This document shows, piece after piece, positions 36,306 through 45,444 of a DNA stretch of 64,000 nucleotides (position 1 is its first letter; each line of letters begins with the position of its first letter). The notes beneath the pieces were generated by a model. That model was given only the letters and a program-made list of their open reading frames with translations, had not been told where the DNA came from and did not search any database. Source of the DNA: Natronogracilivirga saccharolytica (GTDB taxonomy: Bacteria > Bacteroidota > Rhodothermia > Balneolales > Natronogracilivirgulaceae); NCBI RefSeq assembly GCF_017921895.1, contig NZ_JAFIDN010000004.1:225503-289502 (forward strand), in the 5' to 3' direction. A program made the position numbers and the translations under genes.

Positions 36306-38846
36306 ATGCAAAACTTTGATGGGCTGAAAATACTTACGCACAATCTTTCGGAAGATGAGTTTGACGATTTTGAACAGGCAATTCCGCTTCTCTCTGAGGA
36401 AGAAGAGAAGAAAATGACCGAATCTGACATACCGGAAGAGCTGCCGATTCTTCCGCTGAAAAATACGGTCCTCTACCCTGGTGTCGTCATACCCATTACC
36501 GTCGGCCGAGACCGTTCGCTCGAGCTTGTAAAGAAAGCATATGAAACCGATAAAACAGTCGGAATAGTAACACAAAAAAACAAGGATCAGGAAGATCCGG
36601 CACCAGATGAGCTTTATCATGTCGGCACTGTAGCCCAGATCCTCAAGCTGATCAAAATGCCTGATGGCAGCAAAAGTATTGTCATCCAGGGTAAAAGCGT
36701 CTTCGAAATTGAAGAATTCGTCAGTGTCGAACCCTACTATACAGCCAGGGTCAAGCCCTTTGTCTACAATCAGGATGTTTCCGGAGTTGAACTCGACGCG
36801 GCCATGCGGTCAATCAAGGAGACGGCGACACAGATTGTAAACCTGTCTCCGAACATCCCATCCGAGGCCGGCATTGCAATCAACAACATCAACAGTCCGA
36901 CCTTCCTGCTGAATTTTATCAGCTCAAATCTGAATATCTCGCTGGATGAAAAACAGGCTCTTCTTGAGATAAAAACCTTTTCTGACAAAATGGAAAAGGT
37001 GATGAATTATCTCAAAAAGGAGATGCAGGTTCTTAACCTGAGCGAAGAGATCCGGTCCAAGGTAAAAACGGACATTGACAAGCAGCAGAAAGATTTCTAT
37101 CTGCGCCAGCAATTGAAGGCCATCCAGGAAGAACTCGGTGAGGACAGTGAGCAGGAGGATGTAAAAAAGCTCCGGGCCAAAGCAGACGAAAAGGAATTTC
37201 CCGAGAATGTGCGGAAGGTTCTTGACAAGGAACTTGACCGTCTCGAAAGAACTCCGGCCAATGCGCCAAACCATGGTGTAATTTATAACTATGTTGAATG
37301 GCTGGTTGATTTGCCGTGGAATCACTACTCCGAAGACAAGCTGGATCTCAAAAACGCCAGAAAAATTCTGGATGAAGACCACTACGGCCTGGAAAAAGTA
37401 AAGAAGCGTATTGTAGAATACCTCTCGGTACTGAAGCTGAAAAAAGACATGAAAGCACCTATTCTGTGCTTTTACGGCCCGCCGGGAGTCGGAAAAACCT
37501 CTTTGGGAAGGTCTATCGCCCGTGCGATGAATCGTGAATTCCAGCGTTTCAGCGTTGGCGGTCTGCAGGATGAAGCCGAGATAAGAGGCCACCGCCGCAC
37601 CTACATCGGGGCGCTTCCCGGCCGCATCATCCAAAGCATTAAAAAAGCCGGTACAAGCAATCCGCTAATGATGCTTGATGAAATTGACAAGGTCGGCATG
37701 AATTTCCGAGGAGACCCGACATCGGCACTGCTCGAGGTGCTTGACCCCGAGCAGAATCATACGTTTTATGATAATTACCTTGAAGTGGAATATGACCTGT
37801 CCAAGGTGCTGTTTATTGCCACGGCAAACAATCTGGACACCATTCCTGCTGCCCTCAGAGACCGTATGGAGATGATCTATCTGAGCGGTTACACTCTTGA
37901 GGAAAAGCTGCAGATTTCAAAAAAATACCTGGTTCCGAAACAGGTCAAAGAAAACGGACTGACAAAGTCACAATTCCGGGTATCAGACAAAGCGATAGAG
38001 AAAGTAATTGACGGATATACGCGTGAATCCGGTGTGCGAAACCTCGAGCGTGAAATCGGTTCCCTGGCCCGCGGGGTCGCCAGCAAAATAGCATCAGAAG
38101 AGATTACAAAGGCATCCATCGGAGTCAAAGATATCGAAGATTACCTTGGGAAACGCCGCTATTTCTCTGACGTTGCAGAAAGAACTACGGTCCCGGGCGT
38201 GGCTACCGGACTGGCCTGGACGCCCTACGGCGGAGATATTCTTTTTATTGAAGCCAATGTTTCCCGGGGATCAGGAAAACTGAACATTACCGGACAGCTG
38301 GGCGATGTCATGAAAGAGTCTGCCATGCTTGCCCTGAGCTATTTGAAATCCCGTGCATCAGAACTTGGAATTCCCGATGCTGCTTTCAATGAATGGGATC
38401 TCCATATACACGTTCCTGCCGGTTCGGTTCCAAAAGACGGTCCCTCTGCGGGACTGGCACTTCTTTCTGCTGTATCTTCCATTTTTACACAGCGAAAAAT
38501 CAAAAACACCGTTGCGATGACCGGCGAAATCACTTTACGAGGCTCCGTGTTGCCTGTTGGCGGTATCAAGGAAAAGACACTTGCCGCCAAACGGGCAGGG
38601 ATAGAAACGGTCATACTTCCCAAGAGAAATCAAAAAGATGTTGATGAGATTGAACAGGATGTGATCAAGGGCCTGAAGTTTCAGTATCTTGACCGAATGG
38701 ACCCCATACTGGATCTTGTACTGGAAAAAGAGCCCGTGACTGATCCTGCCCAAAAGTTTAAAAGCCGGAAAAGCGACAATGAACGAAGCAAAAGGAAAGA
38801 AGAGTACCTGAGTGAACCTGAATCGGAAAGTGTATCAGCAAACTGA
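36306..38846 (+). CDS. lon: Endopeptidase La (Lon protease)
   Basis: ATP-dependent cytoplasmic protease that degrades misfolded and regulatory proteins, 846 aa. An acidic leader (about 1-45) precedes the LON substrate domain (LPILPLKNTVLYPGVVIPI). The AAA+ domain has Walker A GPPGVGKT with Lys397 and MMLDEIDKVG as Walker B. The catalytic dyad is Ser714 in KDGPSAG and Lys757 in GGIKEKTLAAKRAG. The last 30 residues are highly charged and beyond the usual end. The direct repeat at 36220-36263 suggests specific control. RsgA follows after 57 bases. Confidence 0.97.
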   Translation: MQNFDGLKILTHNLSEDEFDDFEQAIPLLSEEEEKKMTESDIPEELPILPLKNTVLYPGVVIPITVGRDRSLELVKKAYETDKTVGIVTQKNKDQEDPAPDELYHVGTVAQILKLIKMPDGSKSIVIQGKSVFEIEEFVSVEPYYTARVKPFVYNQDVSGVELDAAMRSIKETATQIVNLSPNIPSEAGIAINNINSPTFLLNFISSNLNISLDEKQALLEIKTFSDKMEKVMNYLKKEMQVLNLSEEIRSKVKTDIDKQQKDFYLRQQLKAIQEELGEDSEQEDVKKLRAKADEKEFPENVRKVLDKELDRLERTPANAPNHGVIYNYVEWLVDLPWNHYSEDKLDLKNARKILDEDHYGLEKVKKRIVEYLSVLKLKKDMKAPILCFYGPPGVGKTSLGRSIARAMNREFQRFSVGGLQDEAEIRGHRRTYIGALPGRIIQSIKKAGTSNPLMMLDEIDKVGMNFRGDPTSALLEVLDPEQNHTFYDNYLEVEYDLSKVLFIATANNLDTIPAALRDRMEMIYLSGYTLEEKLQISKKYLVPKQVKENGLTKSQFRVSDKAIEKVIDGYTRESGVRNLEREIGSLARGVASKIASEEITKASIGVKDIEDYLGKRRYFSDVAERTTVPGVATGLAWTPYGGDILFIEANVSRGSGKLNITGQLGDVMKESAMLALSYLKSRASELGIPDAAFNEWDLHIHVPAGSVPKDGPSAGLALLSAVSSIFTQRKIKNTVAMTGEITLRGSVLPVGGIKEKTLAAKRAGIETVILPKRNQKDVDEIEQDVIKGLKFQYLDRMDPILDLVLEKEPVTDPAQKFKSRKSDNERSKRKEEYLSEPESESVSAN

Positions 38847-38903
38847 AACATGCCGGCTAAATGATCACTGCAAAATGAAATCTCCAGGGAATTTGAAAAT
38901 CAT

Positions 38904-39818
38904 ATGCAGGGATTGATCATCAAAGCGACCGGCAGCTGGTATCACGTTCTGCTGGATGACAAACGAATGGTATCCTGCCGCCTCCCGGGTAAATTCCGCC
39001 TTTCAGATGAAGAAGTGACCAATCCGGTTGCCGTTGGTGATAACGTCAGCGTTGACCTGCAGGCTGACGGAACAGGGATAATAGATCAGATCTTCGAACG
39101 GAAAAACCGTTTGGTGCGGCAGGCTACCCACGGGAAAAAAGGCATTCAGATAATTGCTGCCAATCTCGACCAGATACTGATTATCCAGTCATTTAAAAAG
39201 CCGGCTTTTAAAACCGGCTTTATCGATCGCCTCCTGGTCTCTGCCGGGGCCAATGAGATAAATCCGGTAATCGTCATCAATAAATCGGATCTGGTCAGGA
39301 ATGAAAAAGATGAAAACAAGATCACCGAACTGGAGGAGTTGTATTCCGGACTCGGCTATCCTTTCTTTGCCGTAAGTATTTATGACCGGGAAAGCATAGA
39401 CCGGCTGTTTGACGGTATGAAAGGGAAGCTTTCTGCCATGACCGGACATTCCGGCACCGGAAAAACAAGCATCCTTAATACACTGAACCCGGATCTGAAT
39501 CTCAAAACAGGTGAAATAAGCAACTTCTCCAATAAAGGTAAACACACAACCACTTTTGCCCAGCTTTTTACACTTGCTGATGACACCTATGTTGTAGATA
39601 CTCCGGGCATACGTGAATTCGGGCTGGTCAATTTTGAACCTTACGAAGTTTCCCTGTTTTATCCCGAGATGAAGGTACTGCGCGAATCATGCCGGTTTTA
39701 TAACTGCACACATCGTCATGAGCCCTCCTGCGCAGTCATAGAAGCCTTTCAAAACGGTGACATCTCCGAATCCCGCTACCGCAGTTATGTAAATATCGTT
39801 GACAGTTTGGCTTCTTGA
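38904..39818 (+). CDS. rsgA: Ribosome small subunit-dependent GTPase A
   Basis: Circularly permuted GTPase that checks late 30S subunit assembly, 304 aa. The N-terminal OB-fold covers about 1-75. The permuted order is visible: G4 NKSD at 126-129 comes before the P-loop GHSGTGKTS (181-189) and G3 DTPG at 232-235. The C-terminal zinc site has Cys263, Cys268, His270 and Cys276. It lies 57 bases after lon and may share its transcript. Confidence 0.95.
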   Translation: MQGLIIKATGSWYHVLLDDKRMVSCRLPGKFRLSDEEVTNPVAVGDNVSVDLQADGTGIIDQIFERKNRLVRQATHGKKGIQIIAANLDQILIIQSFKKPAFKTGFIDRLLVSAGANEINPVIVINKSDLVRNEKDENKITELEELYSGLGYPFFAVSIYDRESIDRLFDGMKGKLSAMTGHSGTGKTSILNTLNPDLNLKTGEISNFSNKGKHTTTFAQLFTLADDTYVVDTPGIREFGLVNFEPYEVSLFYPEMKVLRESCRFYNCTHRHEPSCAVIEAFQNGDISESRYRSYVNIVDSLAS

Positions 39819-39892
39819 AAAAATACACTACATTAGCTGAAATTAGTTTCAAACCAGACTGACTGTAACCGAAAAAACTGGAGGGACAGGAT

Positions 39893-41002
39893 ATGTATCA
39901 CACTGTTACAAAAAAGTATATACCTGCATTATCGGCCATCATAATTTTCGCTGCCTTATCATTTCTCCCACAAAATGCTCATGCGCAACTCGGGGACGTT
40001 GGTGACTTTCTGAGGGGTGGCGTTGAAGACGGCCAGCTGCTTTTCGAGGAATACCTTGAACCATTTGGTGACGGATTCGGCGCGGGTTTGAATTCCGGCT
40101 GGGTTGACCGGGCCAATGCACACGGATTTCTTGGTTTTCATGTAAAAATCAATACAGCTGTGGCACTTGTTCCGGATGCAAGACAAAGTTTTGATGTAAG
40201 CGAGCTTGATTTCAGTACCATAAATACGATAGATGGCGGACCTGTAACACCCACTTTCAGCGGCAGTTCAAGTACGGATGTACGGCTTGCCTATGAGATT
40301 GAGGGCTTGCGGCTGGCTGATTTCAGGATGCCACCGGGCACCGGCCAGCAATTTATAGCAACACCCATGGTTCAGGCCGGGGTTGGTGTGTTTGGGGACA
40401 CGGAAATTATGGCACGGTTTATCCCACCGGTGAAATTCCTTGATTACGGCGAAATCTATCTGTATGGCCTTGGTGTTAAGCACGAACTGAATCAATGGCT
40501 GCCCGGAGGTGCTCTCCTTCCCGTAACGTTCTCTCTGATGGCAGGCTACACAGCCTTCGGATCCAGCGCCGGACTGGATTCGCGTCCTGATGATTTTGAT
40601 CCGGACAATGATCAGATCCAGGATGACCTTGGCGGACCTGAGCATCCGGCCTGGGAAGATCAGGAGGTTAGCTTCAGTACAAATGCCTATACTGTAAATC
40701 TTCTCGTGGGTAAATCACTCCCTGTAATTTCGGTGTATGCAGGTGCAGGATTCGAAGCATCCAATACATCCATAAATGTTGACGGCCGCTTTCCGTTTTA
40801 CGTACTCACTCAGGAAGACGGAGAGCCCGTGCGAAAACTGACATCGCTGGATGATCCGATTGATATTTCAATTGACGGTGCCAATAGTTTCCGTGCCCTG
40901 GCCGGAGTTCGCATCAGCCTGCCCCTGGTCACGTTCAATGTTGATTATACCCTGGCTGACTATCACATGATCAGCGCCGGACTGGGTATCAGTCTGAGGT
41001 AG
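39893..41002 (+). CDS. DUF6588 family exported protein
   Basis: A 369-residue protein with a signal peptide cut after AHA (about residue 31). The mature part is rich in alternating beta strands and ends in GLGISLR, consistent with an outer-membrane barrel. ARANAHGFLGFHV (here DRANAHGFLGFHVKI) and the PVISVYAGAGFEAS stretch match the DUF6588 family of Bacteroidota-type bacteria. The start has an unusually good ribosome-binding site, GGAGGGACAGGAT, directly before the ATG. A strong terminator follows. Function unknown. Confidence 0.7.
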   Translation: MYHTVTKKYIPALSAIIIFAALSFLPQNAHAQLGDVGDFLRGGVEDGQLLFEEYLEPFGDGFGAGLNSGWVDRANAHGFLGFHVKINTAVALVPDARQSFDVSELDFSTINTIDGGPVTPTFSGSSSTDVRLAYEIEGLRLADFRMPPGTGQQFIATPMVQAGVGVFGDTEIMARFIPPVKFLDYGEIYLYGLGVKHELNQWLPGGALLPVTFSLMAGYTAFGSSAGLDSRPDDFDPDNDQIQDDLGGPEHPAWEDQEVSFSTNAYTVNLLVGKSLPVISVYAGAGFEASNTSINVDGRFPFYVLTQEDGEPVRKLTSLDDPIDISIDGANSFRALAGVRISLPLVTFNVDYTLADYHMISAGLGISLR

Positions 41003-41019
41003 CCCGCTTTTAATTCATA

Positions 41020-41053
41020 AAAAAGCCGGTGCCGACAGATACACCGGCTTTTT
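41020..41053. terminator. Bidirectional terminator between the DUF6588 gene and polA
   Basis: AAAAAGCCGGTG at 41020-41031 pairs with CACCGGCTTTTT at 41042-41053 around a 10-base loop, a 12-base stem with A and T flanks in both directions. It can end both the plus-strand DUF6588 transcript and the minus-strand polA transcript. Confidence 0.92.
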
Positions 41054-41102
41054 CAGGCATCATGTGGGTAATGACGAAGAAGCATTGGACATAAGAAGAA
41101 TG

Positions 41103-43895
41103 TCAATGGGCATCCAGCCAGTTATCCGAAATGCCGGTTTCGGCTTTAAGGGGCACTTTCAGATCCATGGCCTGCTCCATGATTGAGCGGATTTTCTGAG
41201 GAGTAGTTTCAGTCTCCTCTTCAGGCAATTCGAACACCAGTTCGTCATGAACCTGAAGAAGCATGCGTGTCCGTGACTCATCGGAGGCAAGCGCTTTGTC
41301 GACTTCAATCATTGCAATCTTTATCAGATCAGCGGCCGTGCCCTGAATAGGCATATTCACAGCCGTCCTCTCGGCAAAACCGCGAATATTTTGATTGCGG
41401 GAATGAATATCCGGAATATAACGCCGCCGGCCGGACAATGTCTGAACATATCCTTTTTCCCTTGCAAACGCGGTAGTTTCCTCAATAAAACTCCTGATAC
41501 CCGGGAAACGGTCAAAATAGGCATCAATGATTGCCCTTCCCTCCTTGTTCGAAATTCCCAGCCTTTGTGCAAGCCCGAAAGCACTGACTCCGTAGGGAAT
41601 ACCGAAATTCACCTCTTTGGCCTTCCTTCGCTGTTCCCGGTCCACCTTTTCCAGGGAGTCTGCTCCGAACAGTTCAGCTGCGGTACGGCTGTGAATATCT
41701 TCGTCTTCATTAAATGCCCGTATCATTGCTTCATCACCGGATATGGAAGCAATGATGCGAAGTTCGATCTGGGAATAATCGACAGCCAGAATCCGGTACC
41801 CTTCAGCGGCAACGAAGGCTTTGCGGATGCCCCTTCCACGTTCCGTACGTACCGGAATATTTTGCAAATTGGGTTGCGTTGATGAAAGGCGTCCGGTAGC
41901 CGTAACATGCTGGTTGAATGTGCTGTGGATTCTGCCGGTAGTCTCATTAACCAGCTTTGGCAAAGCATCCACATAAGTGGACTTCAGCTTTGACAGACCG
42001 CGGTATTCCAGTATTTTTGCGGCCACGTCATATTCCTGAGCCAGCTGTGCAAGCACCTGCTCCGAAGTTGAATATTTTCCGGTCGCCGTCTTCTTCTTTG
42101 ACGGCAGATTCATTTTCTCGAACAGGATGTTTCCAAGCTGCTGCGTTGAGTTGATATTAAACTCTTCGCCTGTCAGATGATAAATTTTGTCGCGAAGCGA
42201 AATTATGTCGCGCTCCAGCTCATCGGAAAAGGATGAAAGCAGGTCCAGATCCAGTTTAAAACCATTGGATTCCATGTCTCCAAGCACCCGGGCAAGGGGA
42301 AACTCGATATTCTCTGCAAGTCCGGTGACTTCCAGCTCCTGAAGCTTTTTTTTCATAACATTGAAAAGCTGCAGGGTGATATCGGCATCCTCACATGCGT
42401 AGGGAGCGACATCTTCAAGGGGAATATCCCGCATCGATTTCTGATTGCGTCCCTTTTCTCCGATGAGTGATTCAATGCTGACCGGATCATAATTCAAATA
42501 TCCCTGTGCCAATGAGTTCATATCCATTTTCTGGCCGGAGTCAATAAGATATGCGGCCAGCATCGTGTCAAAACACTTTCCTTTGATGGTGATGCCAAAC
42601 CGCTGCAGAACTCTGTAGTCATATTTAAAATGATGAGCAACTTTGAGGACATCATTCCGCTCAAACAGGGGTTTCAGCATCTGCAGCAGTGTCTTTTTGT
42701 CAAAGTCGGACACATGAACATACCATCCCCGGTTTTTTTTGTCAGAGAAAGCAATGCCCAGCAAATCCGCCTGCTGCGGGTTGGTTGATGTCGTCTCTGT
42801 ATCAAAACTCCAGCTGCCGGCCTGCATCAGAGTATCAATGCTGCTTTGCAACGCTTCGGAACTGGTCACTGTTATGTAATCGACTTCATCCGGATTGAGT
42901 GTGTCAAAAGTTGAGGCGGAATTCACTGATTCACTCTCAGTGCCAGGTTCCGGTTCAACGTCGAATAAAGATCCCTGACCTTCGGTTTGCAGTTTATCAC
43001 TGATGGTTCCAAGCATACCGCTGTCAGCCGTTGCAATTTTCCGGGCCAGCGAACGGAACTGCATTCGCTTGAAAAAAGACACGAGCTTTTCGGTATCGAC
43101 GCCGTGCCATTTCAGCTCTTTCCAGGATACGGTTTCGGGTACATCCGTATTGATGATAATCATTTCCCTGGATTTCAGTGCCTGATCCTTGTTATTTGTC
43201 AATCCCTCCCTGGCACGTTTGCTTTTCATGGAGGGTGCCTGATCTATTGCATTCTCCAGGGTTTCGTATTCCCCGATAATTTTGGCGGCTCCCTTTTTCC
43301 CGATCCCGGGAACACCCGGAATGTTGTCCGATGTATCTCCTATGAGTGCCAGGATGTCAACCACCTGCTCCGGTGATACACCAAAGTAATCCACAACCCC
43401 CTGAGAGTCGATAATGTCAAAACCGTCCCCCCTGTTCAATGGCTTGTACATATAAACGTTATCGCCGACCAGCTGCATGAAGTCTTTGTCGGGAGTTACC
43501 ATGTAAACGGCTACCTGCTCATTTTTGGCTTCCGTTGCCAGCGTGCCGATAAGATCATCAGCTTCATACCCGTCCTTTTCAATATTTTCAAATCCGAAAA
43601 GTGCAACCATTTCCTTTATCAGCGGTATGGCCTTCTGAAGTTCTTCGGGTTGCGGCGGACGGTTTGCCTTGTAGTTTTCATCCATCTCATGGCGAAATGT
43701 AGGAGCATGGGTATCCCAGGCTACAGCAAGAAATTCCGGTTTTTCCTTATCAAGAAGATTGACGAGAGCATTTGCAAAACCATACATGGCTCCGGTCGGA
43801 ATTCCTTCGGCATTCTTCAGATTGCTCTTTATCATCGCGAAATATGACCTGTAGGCCAGCGCTGTTCCGTCAATCAAAAAAAGTTTTTCGGGCAT
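41103..43895 (-). CDS. polA: DNA polymerase I
   Basis: Repair and Okazaki-fragment polymerase of 930 aa. It has the N-terminal 5'-3' exonuclease (LFLIDGTALAYRSYFA...), a 3'-5' exonuclease that looks intact (Asp365 and Glu367 in SFDTETTS, an Asp in HHFKYDYRVL and YACEDADITL), and the polymerase domain (VDYSQIELRIIA, RRKAKEVNFGIPYG, LLQVHDELVFE). So it should proofread, as E. coli PolI does and Taq does not. The ATG at 43895 gives the family N terminus; an ATG at 43952 would add 19 unlike residues. A strong terminator lies behind it. Confidence 0.95.
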   Translation of the reverse strand: MPEKLFLIDGTALAYRSYFAMIKSNLKNAEGIPTGAMYGFANALVNLLDKEKPEFLAVAWDTHAPTFRHEMDENYKANRPPQPEELQKAIPLIKEMVALFGFENIEKDGYEADDLIGTLATEAKNEQVAVYMVTPDKDFMQLVGDNVYMYKPLNRGDGFDIIDSQGVVDYFGVSPEQVVDILALIGDTSDNIPGVPGIGKKGAAKIIGEYETLENAIDQAPSMKSKRAREGLTNNKDQALKSREMIIINTDVPETVSWKELKWHGVDTEKLVSFFKRMQFRSLARKIATADSGMLGTISDKLQTEGQGSLFDVEPEPGTESESVNSASTFDTLNPDEVDYITVTSSEALQSSIDTLMQAGSWSFDTETTSTNPQQADLLGIAFSDKKNRGWYVHVSDFDKKTLLQMLKPLFERNDVLKVAHHFKYDYRVLQRFGITIKGKCFDTMLAAYLIDSGQKMDMNSLAQGYLNYDPVSIESLIGEKGRNQKSMRDIPLEDVAPYACEDADITLQLFNVMKKKLQELEVTGLAENIEFPLARVLGDMESNGFKLDLDLLSSFSDELERDIISLRDKIYHLTGEEFNINSTQQLGNILFEKMNLPSKKKTATGKYSTSEQVLAQLAQEYDVAAKILEYRGLSKLKSTYVDALPKLVNETTGRIHSTFNQHVTATGRLSSTQPNLQNIPVRTERGRGIRKAFVAAEGYRILAVDYSQIELRIIASISGDEAMIRAFNEDEDIHSRTAAELFGADSLEKVDREQRRKAKEVNFGIPYGVSAFGLAQRLGISNKEGRAIIDAYFDRFPGIRSFIEETTAFAREKGYVQTLSGRRRYIPDIHSRNQNIRGFAERTAVNMPIQGTAADLIKIAMIEVDKALASDESRTRMLLQVHDELVFELPEEETETTPQKIRSIMEQAMDLKVPLKAETGISDNWLDAH

Positions 43896-44152
43896 GAGAG
43901 AAATTCCGTTGTTTTGTGTTGCCGGATGAATTTTTCTGTATACATTTATCATGCTGATGATGTCCGTATACCTCCGGATTTTTGGTATTATTCATTTGTA
44001 ATTACCATCCGGCTGGTTAAAATAACTCAATTTTCATATAACTTTTAGTTTAATTATCCGAATACCATTGATATGTTGACATATGCTTTTTGTTGCAGAT
44101 TATTGTTTTGAGATGATTCATTTGTGCTTATTTCTCTCCTGAATTAATACGT

Positions 44153-45322
44153 ATGAGCCTGGAAAACGAAACCCGTCAGAAGTTTGAGAGGACAAGAACT
44201 TTTTATCGTGAATACACGCGCGATATGACTGCCGAACGCATCGGCAGGGAGTTGCATGACGACTCCCGGAGGCTGATGGAATTGTATTATGATGCTGTCG
44301 GGGTTTCCAGGGAAAGCGCAGATAAAAAACAGCCGCCAGTTCGCGTCTTCAAATTAATCTCTTCGCTGCTATCCCGGCTGACTCCGGGCCGTCGGCTGGC
44401 ACTTGGTTTGTCTTTTGTCGGTTTCGCAATTTATTTTGTGGGAACCGGGCCTGTTGCAGCCCTTCTTTTACCGGTTTCCATCATAACACTGGTACTGCTT
44501 CTTTTACTGGAACTTCTGGAAAAGTCGGATGTCAAAAGAGAAATTGATTTGGCAAAAGATATCCAGATCAGTCTGCTGCCTTCTTCGAATATAAAGCTGG
44601 ACGATCTTGAATTTGCCTCTTTTGCAAGCACTGCCAGTGATGTAGGCGGTGATTATGTCGATGTTATCCATTCCCCCGGCGGAACATATTATATCATTGC
44701 TGATGTATCGGGCAAGGGCTTGTCCGCGGCATTATATATGGTCAGACTTCAGGCGCTGGTGCATTTGATCACCGAAAAGTTTGAACCGGAACCGAAAGAA
44801 CTTTTTATGCATCTGAATGATTACATCAAATCCGGGAAAAAAGACAAGACCTTTGTCACTGCCTGTGCTGCCTTTTTCCCCTCAGACGGCTCACCCGTGA
44901 AAATTTGCAGAGCCGGGCACAATCCTCCTCTGTTTTATCTGGCGGCAAGAGATACCATCAGTGAACTGAGATCATCCGGACTGGCACTCGGAATGTCTCA
45001 AACAGGGGTGCTGGAAAAAAACCTGAAACAGATTCAGGTTACGATGCGGCCGGGTGACAAGCTTCTTTTTTATACGGATGGCTTGACCGAGGCCCGCAAT
45101 GAAAACAAAGAGCAGTATGGTGATCATCGTCTTGTTCAGCTTCTTGAGCTGTATGGATCCCTTAATGCCACAACCATTCTGAACAAAATTCAGATTTCGG
45201 CAGAAGAGTTCATCTCAGGTGAAAAGCTTTGCGATGATATCACCTTTACCTGCATTCAAAAACATCCTTCCCCTGTAATGCAGCCACCAGACGCTGAAGA
45301 AACTGCAGAAACGGAATCCTGA
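44153..45322 (+). CDS. Membrane-anchored SpoIIE/RsbU-type PP2C serine phosphatase
   Basis: A 389-residue protein. The N-terminal 80 residues are soluble and charged; two hydrophobic segments at about 82-98 and 100-120 form a hairpin; then an RsbU-like linker (KDIQISLLPS) leads to the PP2C domain. Metal-binding Asp are in SDVGGDYVDV (Asp163, Asp167), ADVSGKGLSA (Asp184), YTDGLTEA and DDITFTC. Such phosphatases usually act on STAS anti-sigma antagonists in stress responses. No STAS or HATPase partner lies in the window. It stands alone between polA and transketolase, preceded by a 200-base divergent region. Confidence 0.88.
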   Translation: MSLENETRQKFERTRTFYREYTRDMTAERIGRELHDDSRRLMELYYDAVGVSRESADKKQPPVRVFKLISSLLSRLTPGRRLALGLSFVGFAIYFVGTGPVAALLLPVSIITLVLLLLLELLEKSDVKREIDLAKDIQISLLPSSNIKLDDLEFASFASTASDVGGDYVDVIHSPGGTYYIIADVSGKGLSAALYMVRLQALVHLITEKFEPEPKELFMHLNDYIKSGKKDKTFVTACAAFFPSDGSPVKICRAGHNPPLFYLAARDTISELRSSGLALGMSQTGVLEKNLKQIQVTMRPGDKLLFYTDGLTEARNENKEQYGDHRLVQLLELYGSLNATTILNKIQISAEEFISGEKLCDDITFTCIQKHPSPVMQPPDAEETAETES

Positions 45323-45444
45323 AGAATCATCAGCTCTGGCTGAAGTCTGTTGCACCTGTTACATTATCCATCATGATGCCGCCTTCTTCAGCCGGATGAG
45401 CATAACCGAATTTGCCTGTGATTTTTCAGGAAATACTGCAAAAA

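Noticed and set aside
36924..37634. A 236-codon minus-strand frame inside lon
   Set aside because: Antisense shadow of the conserved AAA+ region of lon; no motif of its own.
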